A stretch of DNA of 34,220 bases from an uncultured Gammaproteobacteria bacterium (GCA_903837345.1 CAILUG010000051.1:1-34220); one strand, 5' to 3'. Shown: positions 15,887 to 24,199, counted from the first letter of the stretch. Notes: generated by a model from the letters alone, not told the origin. Numbers and translations are program-made.

Positions 15887-16744
15887 TCATCCCAGAATCT
15901 TGCCATTGAAATCACTCGCATCATGCCGCTCCATCAACACGGTGGCCGGATCGCCTTGCGACGTGTTGACTATGCGGCCGCGTTTGACGGCCGGTCTGGC
16001 AGCGATAGTCGCCGTCCAGCGTTGCAGATGCTTGTACTCCTGCACGTTGAGAAACTCGCCGGCGTTATAAGCTTTGCCTTGGGCGACGATGCCGTACCAG
16101 GGCCATATGGCGATGTCGGCGAGCGTGTAGCTGTCGCCTGCCACATATTCGGATTCTGCCAGGCGGCGATCCAGTACATCCAGCTGGCGCTTGGTTTCCA
16201 TGGCATAGCGATTGATGGCGTATTCGATCTTGGTGGGCGCATAGGCATAGAAGTGGCCAAAACCGCCGCCAACAAACGGCGCAGAGCCCATTTGCCAAAA
16301 CAGCCAACTCAGACACTCGGCGCGCGCGCCCATCTCGCGCGGCAGAAACTCGCCGAACTTTTCAGCAAGGTGCATCAGGATGGCACCGGATTCAAAAATA
16401 CGTATCGGTGTTGCGCCACTGCGATCGACCATGGCTGGAATCTTGGCATTGGGATTGATGTCAACAAAGCCGCTGCCAAACTGATCGCCTTTGCCGATGT
16501 TGATAAACCACGCGTCATATTCGGCGCCGCTGTGCCCCAGCGCCAGCAACTCCTCCAGCATGATGGTGACCTTCACGCCATTGGGCGTGCCCAACGAATA
16601 AAGTTGCAGGGGGTGGCTGCCCACCGGCAACACCTTGTCATGCGTAGGGTTGGCAACAGGGCGATTGATGTTGGCAAAGGTGCCGCCGCTGGGCTGATCC
16701 CAGGTCCAGACTTTGGGTGGGGTGTAGGTTGTTGCATCGGTCAT
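15887..16744 (-). CDS. yghU: Glutathione S-transferase family protein, YghU type
   Basis: 285 residues, the normal YghU length. It begins YTPPKVWTWDQPSGGTFANINRPVANPTHDK, the long N-terminal arm characteristic of YghU. The thioredoxin-fold domain (LQLYSLGTPNGVKVTIMLEELLA, NPNAKIPAMVD and FESGAILMHLAEK) and the helical GST C-domain (YVAGDSYTLADIAIWPWYG) follow. Members bind two glutathione molecules and show disulfide-bond reductase activity rather than classical transferase activity. Cytoplasmic. Divergent from the rhodanese gene; a weak dispersed-repeat-like string lies in the gap. The protein family is very likely; the gene symbol is by homology. Confidence 0.9.
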   Translation of the reverse strand: MTDATTYTPPKVWTWDQPSGGTFANINRPVANPTHDKVLPVGSHPLQLYSLGTPNGVKVTIMLEELLALGHSGAEYDAWFINIGKGDQFGSGFVDINPNAKIPAMVDRSGATPIRIFESGAILMHLAEKFGEFLPREMGARAECLSWLFWQMGSAPFVGGGFGHFYAYAPTKIEYAINRYAMETKRQLDVLDRRLAESEYVAGDSYTLADIAIWPWYGIVAQGKAYNAGEFLNVQEYKHLQRWTATIAARPAVKRGRIVNTSQGDPATVLMERHDASDFNGKILG

Positions 16745-16890
16745 GGTGTTGGCTCCGGTTATCCGGCAATCCTACACTGAAGCGCCGGGCGATCAATCGA
16801 TGCTGCATAGCCTGTCTGACACTTGTTTCTGCCCCTGTTATTACGATCATTATCAAATTACTCTACTCATTTTGGCTCCTGGGACAAACA

Positions 16891-17784
16891 ATGCCCGCCA
16901 CCGATCACCCCGTGAGTGCTGCCCCCGCACCGTTACCTTCACCGCTGGTCGACACCGGCTGGCTCGCTGCCCATCTCGGCGCCGGCGATCTGCGCGTGTT
17001 CGACTGTTCGATGGTGCGACAGGACAAGCCCGGCGGCGGCTACGCTTTCGTCAATGGCCATGAGCAATGGCAGCAGGGGCATGTGCCAGGCAGCATGCAC
17101 ATCGACGTTGCCAGTCAGTTGAGTGACGCCACTGCAGCGCTGGCGCTGACGATGCCGCCGATTGACCAGCTGGTGCAGCGCTTCGCCGCTGCCGGCATTG
17201 GCGACGATACCCGCGTGGTGCTGTATGACAATTCCAATCATGGCTGGGCAGCACGCGTGTGGTGGCTGCTGCGGGTGTGTGGCTTTGACCGTGCTGCGGT
17301 GTTGAATGGTGGCTGGAGCAAGTGGCTGGCAGAGGGCAGGCCGGTAAGCCGGCAACTGACACAATATGCCTGTGCCCACTTGACCGCACAGCCGCGGCCC
17401 CGGTTGATGGCCAACCAAAAGCGCGTTCTCGACTCATTGGCACAGCCCGATGTTGTCCGTCTGCTTGCGTTGTCGCCGGCGGTTTACAACGGCGCCGTGC
17501 AATTGTTTGCGCGCCCCGGGCGCATTCCTGCCAGCGGCAATGTGCATTGCGACGCGTTGCTCGACCCGGCCAGCAATGCCTATTTGAAGGTGGATGAGTT
17601 AAGGGCGCTGTTCACGCCCTCCGGTGCGCTCACTGCGAATGAAATTATCACCTATTGCGGCGGCGGCATTGCCGCGTGCAGCGATGCTCTGGCACTGGTG
17701 GCGTTGGGATATGACAATGTCGCAGTCTATGACGGCTCTCTCAGCGAGTGGGCCGCCGACCCGACCATGCCAATGGAGTCCTGA
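16891..17784 (+). CDS. Two-domain rhodanese-type sulfurtransferase
   Basis: 297 residues, two rhodanese domains as in thiosulfate and 3-mercaptopyruvate sulfurtransferases. Domain 1 (about 16-150): LVDTGWLAAHLGAGDLRVFDCS, HVPGSMHID, RVVLYDNSNHGWAARVWWLLRVCG, VLNGGWSKWLAEGRPV. Domain 2 carries the active-site loop YCGGGIAAC with persulfide-forming Cys256. The CGGG-I-AAC loop is closer to thiosulfate-type than to CGSGVTAC mercaptopyruvate-type enzymes. The usual DAR at the start of domain 2 is replaced (RLLALSP), which is odd. No signal peptide. Start at 16891 by family length; ribosome binding site is weak (CTGGGACAAACA). A beta-helix gene follows after 28 bp. Confidence 0.88.
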   Translation: MPATDHPVSAAPAPLPSPLVDTGWLAAHLGAGDLRVFDCSMVRQDKPGGGYAFVNGHEQWQQGHVPGSMHIDVASQLSDATAALALTMPPIDQLVQRFAAAGIGDDTRVVLYDNSNHGWAARVWWLLRVCGFDRAAVLNGGWSKWLAEGRPVSRQLTQYACAHLTAQPRPRLMANQKRVLDSLAQPDVVRLLALSPAVYNGAVQLFARPGRIPASGNVHCDALLDPASNAYLKVDELRALFTPSGALTANEIITYCGGGIAACSDALALVALGYDNVAVYDGSLSEWAADPTMPMES

Positions 17785-17812
17785 TTCTATTTTTGCGCTT
17801 CTTACAGTCTCT

Positions 17813-19789
17813 ATGAATAAACCAGTGATGAATAGTCGAGCCTTCGCCACAGCGATCGCAGCCCTTGTGTTATCGCAGAATGTTGCCGCACAGACCGCAT
17901 CACTGCTGGCCCAGCCTGGCCAGGTGATACTCGAACCGCCGACGACAAACGCCCTCGGCGTAGAGTGGCGCATTCAGGGTGATGACAATCGCAATGCGTC
18001 GGTGGCGTTGGCCTGGCGCAAGACCGGCGAGGCCGCTTGGCACGAGGGCCTGGGGCTACTGCGGTTGCAGGGCGAACCGGTGCAGCAAGGCGCTTCCTTC
18101 CACTACGTCGCGCCCAACATGTTCGCGGGCAGTGTGTTCGACCTGGCTCCGGCGACGTCGTACGACATCCGCCTGCGGCTTGCCGATCCGGATGCACCGA
18201 AAGGGGCTGCGCCCATCGAACGCGTGGTAACAATGAGTACCCGATCGGTGCCTATTCCCGCGCCAGGCGGTGCCGTTTATCACGTATATCCGCGTGATTT
18301 CACCGGGCCCAAACAAGAACCGAATTTCAGCAGCCTGATGGCGGCTTACAACACCGGTGCCAACGGCGCTGACTTCGTCAACACGTTCCAGCCCAGGGTG
18401 AAGCCCGGGGACACCATCCTTGTGCATGCGGGCACCTATCGCGAAGACCGGCATCGTTATGCAGGGCCGAATTCCACGCTGTTTGACGGCACCTTCTATC
18501 TCACCGCAGACGGCACCGCAGAGAAGCCCATCGTGATCAAGGCGGCGGGCGATGGCGAAGTCATCTTCGACGGTGACGGCAATGCCGTGCTGTTTGACCT
18601 GACAGCTGCCGATTACCACTACATCGAAGGTATCACCGTGCGCAATACCGACGTTGCATTTCAGCTCGGCAGAAAGCGCATCCTCGGCGCGGTTGGCTTC
18701 ACGCTCAAGAACTCGAAGATCGAGAACGTGGGACGCGGCGTCTTCACCGATTGGGGCGGGGCGCGCGACTTCTACATCGCCGACAATGTCTTCATCGGCC
18801 GCAATGATCCCACGCGCCTGATGGGATGGATTGGTGCCACCTGGCAGAAGCTGCCGGGCTTTCCGCAGCCGCTGCTGTCGGAATATGCGGTGAAAGTGTT
18901 TGGTTCCGGCCATGTGATCGCCCACAACCGCGTGGAGAATTTCCACGATGGCATCGACCACGCCACCTATGGCGACCCTGACGGCTGGCCCGACCATCCG
19001 CTGATGCCGGTGTCGGACGACATCGTTGGCAACGATATCCGCAACGTCGACGATAACTGCATCGAAGCCGATGGCGGCGCCCAGAATATACGGGTAATCG
19101 GCAACCGCTGTTTCAACATGGCGCATCGCGCCTTGTCCACGCAGCCCTCGCTCGGCGGGCCGATCTATTTCATCCGCAACATTGTCTACAACGCGCCGGA
19201 AGGTGGTGCCCTCAAGGTTACGGCCAATTCCACTGGTGTGCTGTTCTACAACAACACGCTGCTGGCTGAGGCGCACCAGATGGGGCCTGCCTCCAATCTG
19301 CATTTCCGCAACAATCTCATCCTGGGGCAGGGGGCCTGGCCGGAAGTGTTTTCGGTGGATACCTTTACGCCGTGGTCGAGTTCGGATTTCAACGGCTTTG
19401 CTGCGGCCGCAACCGGTGCGTCGCTGTTTGCGCTGGCCCTGCCCGCCAACGGCGCAGCTGATTACGACGCTCGCGCTGTGCGCCCTGTGCAATCGTTCCC
19501 GACGCTCAAGGATTACGCCAAACAAACCGGCTGGGACAAGCACAGCCGCATGATCGACTGGTCGGTGTTCAAGCAAGCTGCGCCGCCGGCCAAGGGAGAT
19601 CCCACACGGATTTATCGCCCTGAAGATTACGACTTCAGCCTGGCGAGCAAGTCGGCTGCGATTGATGCCGGCACGGTGCTGCCGGGCATCACCGATGGCT
19701 TCACTGGCCGTGCACCTGATCTCGGCGCGCTGGAATCCGGACGCCCGCTGCCGGTGTACGGCCCGCGGCCACTGGCCGAGCAGCCATGA
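17813..19789 (+). CDS. Exported right-handed parallel beta-helix protein
   Basis: 658 residues. Signal peptide to about VAAQTA. A fibronectin-III-like or Ig-like N-domain (VEWRIQGDDNRNASVALAWRK to PATSYDIRLRLADPD) is followed by a pectate-lyase-like beta-helix: VKPGDTILVHAGTYRE, PIVIKAAGDGEVIFDG, HYIEGITVRNT, FTLKNSKIENVGRGVF, HVIAHNRVENFHDGID, DIVGNDIRNVDDNCIEADGG, IRVIGNRCFN. The end SAAIDAGTVLPGITDGFTGRAPDLGALE is the standard tail of such secreted helices. Some relatives are polysaccharide lyases or glycosidases, but no catalytic set can be named. Alternative Met at 17825. The ribosome binding site is poor, so translation may be coupled to the rhodanese gene 28 bp before it. Confidence 0.85.
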   Translation: MNKPVMNSRAFATAIAALVLSQNVAAQTASLLAQPGQVILEPPTTNALGVEWRIQGDDNRNASVALAWRKTGEAAWHEGLGLLRLQGEPVQQGASFHYVAPNMFAGSVFDLAPATSYDIRLRLADPDAPKGAAPIERVVTMSTRSVPIPAPGGAVYHVYPRDFTGPKQEPNFSSLMAAYNTGANGADFVNTFQPRVKPGDTILVHAGTYREDRHRYAGPNSTLFDGTFYLTADGTAEKPIVIKAAGDGEVIFDGDGNAVLFDLTAADYHYIEGITVRNTDVAFQLGRKRILGAVGFTLKNSKIENVGRGVFTDWGGARDFYIADNVFIGRNDPTRLMGWIGATWQKLPGFPQPLLSEYAVKVFGSGHVIAHNRVENFHDGIDHATYGDPDGWPDHPLMPVSDDIVGNDIRNVDDNCIEADGGAQNIRVIGNRCFNMAHRALSTQPSLGGPIYFIRNIVYNAPEGGALKVTANSTGVLFYNNTLLAEAHQMGPASNLHFRNNLILGQGAWPEVFSVDTFTPWSSSDFNGFAAAATGASLFALALPANGAADYDARAVRPVQSFPTLKDYAKQTGWDKHSRMIDWSVFKQAAPPAKGDPTRIYRPEDYDFSLASKSAAIDAGTVLPGITDGFTGRAPDLGALESGRPLPVYGPRPLAEQP

Positions 19790-19805
19790 TGTTTATCGAT
19801 AATGG

Positions 19806-20591
19806 TTATTTGACCACCCCGGCCGAACGGTTGCCTTCCGCGTCCGGCTGATCCCTGTTGTTTTCCAGGCAACTGTATTCGCGAATGCGCCAGTCTGGCC
19901 GTTTCGAATAAACGATGGTACGTGTAACAGGTTCTTTCAGTGCGAGTCTGTCGGTGACCACCACATCGTCGTGAATGGTATTTGCATCGACATAGGCGAT
20001 GCGTTCGACAACATGCAGGTTTTCGCTGTGAGGCAAATTGCCCCAGAGTGGAATGTGGGCGTGAAGCCCTGTGGTATCGATAACCAGCACGTTACCCTCC
20101 CAATGACCGATGGAATCCCCGTTGTAACTGGGATCCAGTTCCTCGAAAGGCAAATGCTCGGTTCTGTCCAGAAATATCCTGCGCACCTGACTGTCCGTTT
20201 CATAGATCATGGTAATGCGACCGTTGGTATGCAGCATTTCAAACGGATAGGGATAGGTCAGCAAATTGGCCAAACCCGGCCACTCGCAGGCCGCCGCACC
20301 TTCAGCAAGTTTTGCTTTCTCGTCACGTTGCCGCGTGTAGATGGCCCGGTATTCGTCGGTAAGCATGGCGGGCGATATTCTGGCATCGGATCTCTCAAGC
20401 GATTCGCCAGGAGCCAAGCGTTTTTTGCCCAGGCGCTTGAGAGTCTCATCGAGGGTATTGTCATTCATCCAGATGCCCGAGAAGTCATGGGGATCTGCAG
20501 GCATGGCAGGTGCTGCGCCAAAGCACAATGGTGCCAGCAACAGGAAAGTCGACAACACAAACACAACTTTGGGGGGGTTGAAGGTGTTCAT
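19806..20591 (-). CDS. Exported stand-alone WEG-domain protein
   Basis: 261 residues. Signal peptide to about residue 30 (FGAAPAMP), then HDFSGIWMNDN, C102EWPGLANLLTYPYPFEMLH, QVRRIFLDR, and the core GDSIGHWEGNVLVIDT (158-173) with HVVERIAYVDANTIHDDVVV. This matches the C-terminal half of the fused gene at 13041-14042 in motif order and spacing, including the single Cys before the PF segment. DFSGIW at the N-terminus resembles the start of lipocalin-like small-molecule-binding proteins of soil bacteria. Function unknown. It starts 4 bp after the stop of a DUF6152 gene (20596-20976), so the two are cotranscribed and probably act together in the periplasm. It ends the P450-MFS operon. Confidence 0.8.
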   Translation of the reverse strand: MNTFNPPKVVFVLSTFLLLAPLCFGAAPAMPADPHDFSGIWMNDNTLDETLKRLGKKRLAPGESLERSDARISPAMLTDEYRAIYTRQRDEKAKLAEGAAACEWPGLANLLTYPYPFEMLHTNGRITMIYETDSQVRRIFLDRTEHLPFEELDPSYNGDSIGHWEGNVLVIDTTGLHAHIPLWGNLPHSENLHVVERIAYVDANTIHDDVVVTDRLALKEPVTRTIVYSKRPDWRIREYSCLENNRDQPDAEGNRSAGVVK

Positions 20592-20595
20592 GGTT

Positions 20596-20976
20596 TTACC
20601 CGTGATAGTAATAAACAGAACCATCTGTTTTATGCACTTCCAGGAAGGAGCCGCCGGGCTTGCCATTTTTCAGCGGGTAAATCAGCACCCGCACCTTGTC
20701 GCCGGCTTGCAGCACCGTCCGGTTCCAGCCATTGCGTGACAGGATGTTCGGGCTGCCGCCTTCCAGACTCCACTCAACGACCTCACCATCGTTTTCGCCG
20801 GGAACCAGCACTTGAATCCAGACATGCGGGTTGTTCCACTGGAGTTCCTTGACCGTGCCTTCAATCCACATTTCCTGATTGATGTCGAACATGCCGAAGC
20901 TGTGGTGCGCCATGGAAGTATTGGTCACCATGCAAAGCAATGCCAGGACGAACAACTGTGAGCAAAGCGATTTCAT
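20596..20976 (-). CDS. DUF6152 periplasmic protein, copy 3
   Basis: 126 residues, the shortest and cleanest DUF6152 copy. Signal peptide 1-23 (NTSMA), mature start His24-His25-Ser26-Phe-Gly, then MFDINQEMWIEGTVKELQWNNPH with His51, VVEWSLEGGSPNILSRNGW, LQAGDKVRVLIYPLKNGKPGG. Its ATG overlaps the TGA of the upstream MFS gene (ATGA, 20973-20976), so translation is coupled. The WEG-domain gene follows 4 bp later. Family function unknown; the arrangement argues that it works with both neighbours. Confidence 0.88.
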   Translation of the reverse strand: MKSLCSQLFVLALLCMVTNTSMAHHSFGMFDINQEMWIEGTVKELQWNNPHVWIQVLVPGENDGEVVEWSLEGGSPNILSRNGWNRTVLQAGDKVRVLIYPLKNGKPGGSFLEVHKTDGSVYYYHG

Positions 20977-22247
20977 TTTTTCCTCGCTGACAACATGGCG
21001 ATTATTGCGACCAGCAGGCTGGCGCCAAGCAGCACCGCTGCCAGTACGACGATGGGCAGCTGGAATGAACCACTGGCCTTGCGCACGTAAGCAATGATGC
21101 TGGAATTGACCAAAGAACTGATGTTGCCGATCAGATTGATCAACACTACGCCATTGACGGCAGCTGGTCTGCTCATGATGGCCGTTGGAATAGTCCAGAA
21201 AGTGCCTTGTGCACCGCCCAGTCCCAGGCCGGCAACCACCAACAACAGCATCGACAATGCCTGCGGTGCGTAGGCACTTCCCAGCAATCCCAGACTGCCG
21301 ATCAGTGCTGCAAGTCCAACATGCCAGAACCTTTCCTGTTTCCGGTCAGAATGGCGCGATACGAGCATCATGCCCGCTCCCACTCCCAGCCAGGGCAGTG
21401 CCGACAGCAAGCCAATCTGGAATGTTCCCAGTGCGGTCATTTCCTGCATGATCAGCGGCAGCCAGAACAGGATGCCATAGGAGCCGAATATCAGAGCAAA
21501 CCACACGCCGGCGGCGCATAGAATTCTGGGGTCTGTGAGCACATCCTTGAATGAGGTGGCTGCCAGCTGTCTGGTTTGTTGTGCTTCATTGTGCAGGTTC
21601 TGCTGCAGCCACTGTCTTTCTTCTGCACTGAGCCAGGGCGCATCGACAGGTTCATGCGCAAAAATTTTCAGGGAAGCAAAGGCCAGCAACACGGCAGGAA
21701 TCCCTTCCAGAAAAAACATCCAGCGCCATCCCGACAGTTCCAATCTTGAAGCCATGGTCAGCAGCCAGCCCGAGAGTGGCCCGCCGATAATCACCGAGAC
21801 CGGAATCGCCAGCATGGTGGTGGCAATGGCCCTGGCCCGGTAATTGTCGGGCACCCAGCAACTGCAAAGAAAAACCACGCCGGGGGCAAACCCTGCTTCG
21901 GCGATGCCCAGGATAAAACGCAGGACATGGAGCTGCCAGATTTGCTGGATAAAGGCCATGCAGGTGGCAGCGATACCCCAGATCAAAACCAGCGAGAAAA
22001 TCCACCGACGCGCTCCCAGTATGCGCAGGGCTTTGGCGCTGGGAAACTGGAACAAGAGGTAGCTGACGAAAAAAATACTGACAGCATAGCCATAGAGTTC
22101 CACCGAAAGGCCCAATTCTGCGTTCATCTGCAAGGCGGCAAAACTGATGTTTACCCGGTCGAGTGAATTCAGCACCGTCAGCACCATGAGGGGCACGATC
22201 AGGCGCAACATGATTTTACGGTTGATGCTGCCTGGCGTTGCTTCCAT
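20973..22247 (-). CDS. MFS transporter of the anion:cation symporter type
   Basis: 424 residues, about 12 membrane helices. Helix 1 carries LTVLNSLDRVNISFAAL, the D-R-x-N signature of ACS-family symporters (aromatic acids, phthalate, sugar acids, tartrate). GIAEAGFAPGVVFLCSCWVPDNYRARAIA in helix 4 to loop is the typical ACS segment, and WRWMFFLEGIPAVLLA follows helix 5. A cytoplasmic loop (WLSAEERQWLQQNLHNE) separates the halves. It starts 12 bp after the P450 gene and overlaps the DUF6152 gene by 4 bp. Context suggests uptake of the P450 substrate or export of its product; the substrate is not shown by the sequence. Confidence 0.9.
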   Translation of the reverse strand: MEATPGSINRKIMLRLIVPLMVLTVLNSLDRVNISFAALQMNAELGLSVELYGYAVSIFFVSYLLFQFPSAKALRILGARRWIFSLVLIWGIAATCMAFIQQIWQLHVLRFILGIAEAGFAPGVVFLCSCWVPDNYRARAIATTMLAIPVSVIIGGPLSGWLLTMASRLELSGWRWMFFLEGIPAVLLAFASLKIFAHEPVDAPWLSAEERQWLQQNLHNEAQQTRQLAATSFKDVLTDPRILCAAGVWFALIFGSYGILFWLPLIMQEMTALGTFQIGLLSALPWLGVGAGMMLVSRHSDRKQERFWHVGLAALIGSLGLLGSAYAPQALSMLLLVVAGLGLGGAQGTFWTIPTAIMSRPAAVNGVVLINLIGNISSLVNSSIIAYVRKASGSFQLPIVVLAAVLLGASLLVAIIAMLSARKK

Positions 22248-22259
22248 GGTCCGGCCCGA

Positions 22260-23447
22260 TCAGGAAAACAACAAGGGGACTGACAACGCCCCGATTTCCG
22301 GGAAGCGCGTTATCTGGATTTCTCCACACAATTCGAATCCGTTGGTCATGCCCAGTATTTCCTCCAGCGCAATGCGCAGTTCCAGTCTTGCCAGCGGCAT
22401 GCCTGCACAGCGGTGGGGGCCCATGCCGAAGGCCAGGTGTTCGTTGATATTGGGGCGATTGAGCTGGAACGTATCCGCATTGGGGAATACTTTTTCATCG
22501 CGATTGGCCGAGGCATAGACCAGTGCAATCGGCTCATCCTTCGGAATGGTGATGCCATTTACCGTAACTTCCTTGTTGGCAGTACGGGCAAAACCGCGAT
22601 ATGGCGTGTAGAGACGCAGAAATTCTTCCAGCGCATCCGGGATCAACGCAGGTGTTGCACGCAGGGTCTGTTGCAATTGCCTATCCCGCGACAAATGCAC
22701 ACAGATGCTGCCAATGATGACGGTTGGTGCAATGATGCCCACTACCAGCACCTGGCGAATGGTGCCGAGAATCATGTCTTCCGGCAGCAAGTTGCCTTCA
22801 TCATCCCTGGCCTGCAACAAGGCCGTGGTGACATCTTCCAGCGGGTCGAGCGGCTGGTCTTTTCTCAGCTGTATCACCTGGCGGGCGATGTCATAAAGTT
22901 TGAGACTGGTTGCCCTGACCATTTCATCCTCGAAATTCTGGACGGCAAAATTGTAGGCACGACCGATGGATCGCAAATCCGGCAGCAGTGCAGCCGGCAT
23001 GTTCATCCATTCCGCAAATACATAGATGGACAAATGACTGGTGAAGTCCTCGCAGATATCGCCTTTGCCCTTGTCCAGCAGAGGTTGCAACAGGTTGCGG
23101 GTATGTTGGCGTATGGCAGGTTCCAGCGCCTTCATGCGCTGCGGCCTGAACAGTGCATTAAGGGCTCGGCGATAAGGGGTGTGATGGGGAGGGTCCAGGT
23201 GCAGCGGCGGTCGACGGCCGGTAAAGGCCAGTTTTGGCACTACATTCTGCAACGAGGTAATGTAGGTATCACTCTGCAGCAAGGCTGCGTGGACATCTTC
23301 ATAGTTCATGAAGGCCCAGAAACCATTCCAGGCCTGGCTATGGGCAACCGGACACTTCTGCCTGAGTTCGCGATAAACCGTATAGGGACTGTCAAAGGTT
23401 TCACTGGCTAGTGGGTCGAAATCCTGCGGCCCTTCTGACTTGATCAT
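22260..23447 (-). CDS. Cytochrome P450 monooxygenase
   Basis: 395 residues, soluble bacterial class. Motifs: HxxxR in the C-helix (His89-Arg93, HTPYR), ExxR in the K-helix (Glu275-Arg278, EFLR), and the haem loop FGMGPHRCAG with thiolate Cys347. The I-helix reads LVVGIIAPTVIIGSI (about 234-248) where most P450s have AG-x-D/E-T; the acidic-alcohol pair for proton delivery is replaced by Ala240-Pro241 followed by Thr242. The start MIKSEGPQDFDPLA and the full length suggest an intact enzyme. No ferredoxin or reductase gene is in the window. First gene of a P450-MFS-DUF6152-WEG run. Substrate unknown; the relatives I recall hydroxylate terpenoids, steroids or aromatic acids. Confidence 0.92.
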   Translation of the reverse strand: MIKSEGPQDFDPLASETFDSPYTVYRELRQKCPVAHSQAWNGFWAFMNYEDVHAALLQSDTYITSLQNVVPKLAFTGRRPPLHLDPPHHTPYRRALNALFRPQRMKALEPAIRQHTRNLLQPLLDKGKGDICEDFTSHLSIYVFAEWMNMPAALLPDLRSIGRAYNFAVQNFEDEMVRATSLKLYDIARQVIQLRKDQPLDPLEDVTTALLQARDDEGNLLPEDMILGTIRQVLVVGIIAPTVIIGSICVHLSRDRQLQQTLRATPALIPDALEEFLRLYTPYRGFARTANKEVTVNGITIPKDEPIALVYASANRDEKVFPNADTFQLNRPNINEHLAFGMGPHRCAGMPLARLELRIALEEILGMTNGFELCGEIQITRFPEIGALSVPLLFS

Positions 23448-23569
23448 TGTGCGATCCCGTTATTATGTTTGTGGCTTCAACCCTCGTCGGGATGGTAATT
23501 CTGTTGGTCGATCCAAAGCAACGCAGCGGGGCATCACCATGGCTGCACGGGGTTCAGGATCCCGATATG

Positions 23570-23594
23570 GAAATACGACTCTGACACCTATTTC
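23570..23594. repeat. 25-bp dispersed repeat, copy B
   Basis: Same unit as copy A: GAAAT, then two bases, GACTCTGACACC and TATTTC. It overlaps the TAG stop (23588-23590) and last Lys codon of the MlaC-like gene, exactly as copy A does at another gene end. Confidence 0.7.
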
Positions 23595-24199
23595 CCGGTT
23601 TTCCTGTGCAATTGGTTGATCAGCTTTTTGACTCCGCCAGTTCTCAATGCCGCCTGGAAATCCGCCCGGTAGGTTCTGATCAGATCGATTCCAGCCAGCT
23701 CGATATCGTAAATTTTCCACCCGTCATTCGTCTGCTCCAGTCTGAAATTGAGTGCACCGGGGCCATCTTCGGGATCGATCAGCTTGCCCTTCACCATTAC
23801 ATTTTGGGAATTTTGAGCTGTCTGAAACGACTCTATGGTCACTGACTGTTTGTCGTACAAGGCCAGCGTGGTTGCAAAGGTGTGCGCCATCAAAAGCCGA
23901 TACTCGGCAACCAGTTCCGACTTTTCTTCCGGGGTTGCGCGGTTCCACGCATTATCATTCACGGTCTGTTGTGTCATGTACGCAAAATCAAACAGGCCAA
24001 GAATCCTGGTCTCGACATACGTTTCCATTTTTGCGTGATCGTGAATCAGCCCGCTATCTGCCTGTAAATCCGCAATCACCTCCGCTGTCATTTTTTTGAT
24101 GAAGGCATCGGGCGCGACGTTATTGGCATCCCCGGCATATGACGGTGCAGAAGCCAACAGGGCAGACACAAACAATAAGCGGAATATAGTTGTAGCCAT
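23588..24199 (-). CDS. MlaC/Ttg2D-family periplasmic lipid carrier-like protein
   Basis: 203 residues. Signal peptide about 1-22 (APSYAGDA), then the MlaC fold: IKKMTAEVIADLQ, ETRILGLFDFAYMTQQTVNDNAWNRATPEEKSELVAEYRLLMAHTFATTLALYD, VKGKLIDPEDGPGALNFRLEQTNDGWKIYDIELAGIDLIRTYRADFQAAL. MlaC shuttles phospholipids between outer-membrane MlaA and inner-membrane MlaFEDB. No mlaFEDB genes are nearby, so this is an orphan copy that may carry another lipophilic molecule. It sits 54 bp after an MFS gene. Its C-terminal Lys and stop codon derive from a dispersed repeat, so the original end may have been slightly longer. Confidence 0.85.
   Translation of the reverse strand: MATTIFRLLFVSALLASAPSYAGDANNVAPDAFIKKMTAEVIADLQADSGLIHDHAKMETYVETRILGLFDFAYMTQQTVNDNAWNRATPEEKSELVAEYRLLMAHTFATTLALYDKQSVTIESFQTAQNSQNVMVKGKLIDPEDGPGALNFRLEQTNDGWKIYDIELAGIDLIRTYRADFQAALRTGGVKKLINQLHRKTGK

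Noticed and set aside
16813-16831. TGTCTGACACTTGTTTCTG resembling the dispersed repeat
   Set aside because: Shares only CTGACAC and TTTCT with the unit, lacks the GAAAT arm; chance similarity is possible.
18056-19576. 506-codon open frame on the minus strand
   Set aside because: It lies wholly inside the beta-helix gene; its translation has no domain pattern and is explained by the G+C-rich third-position bias of the real gene.
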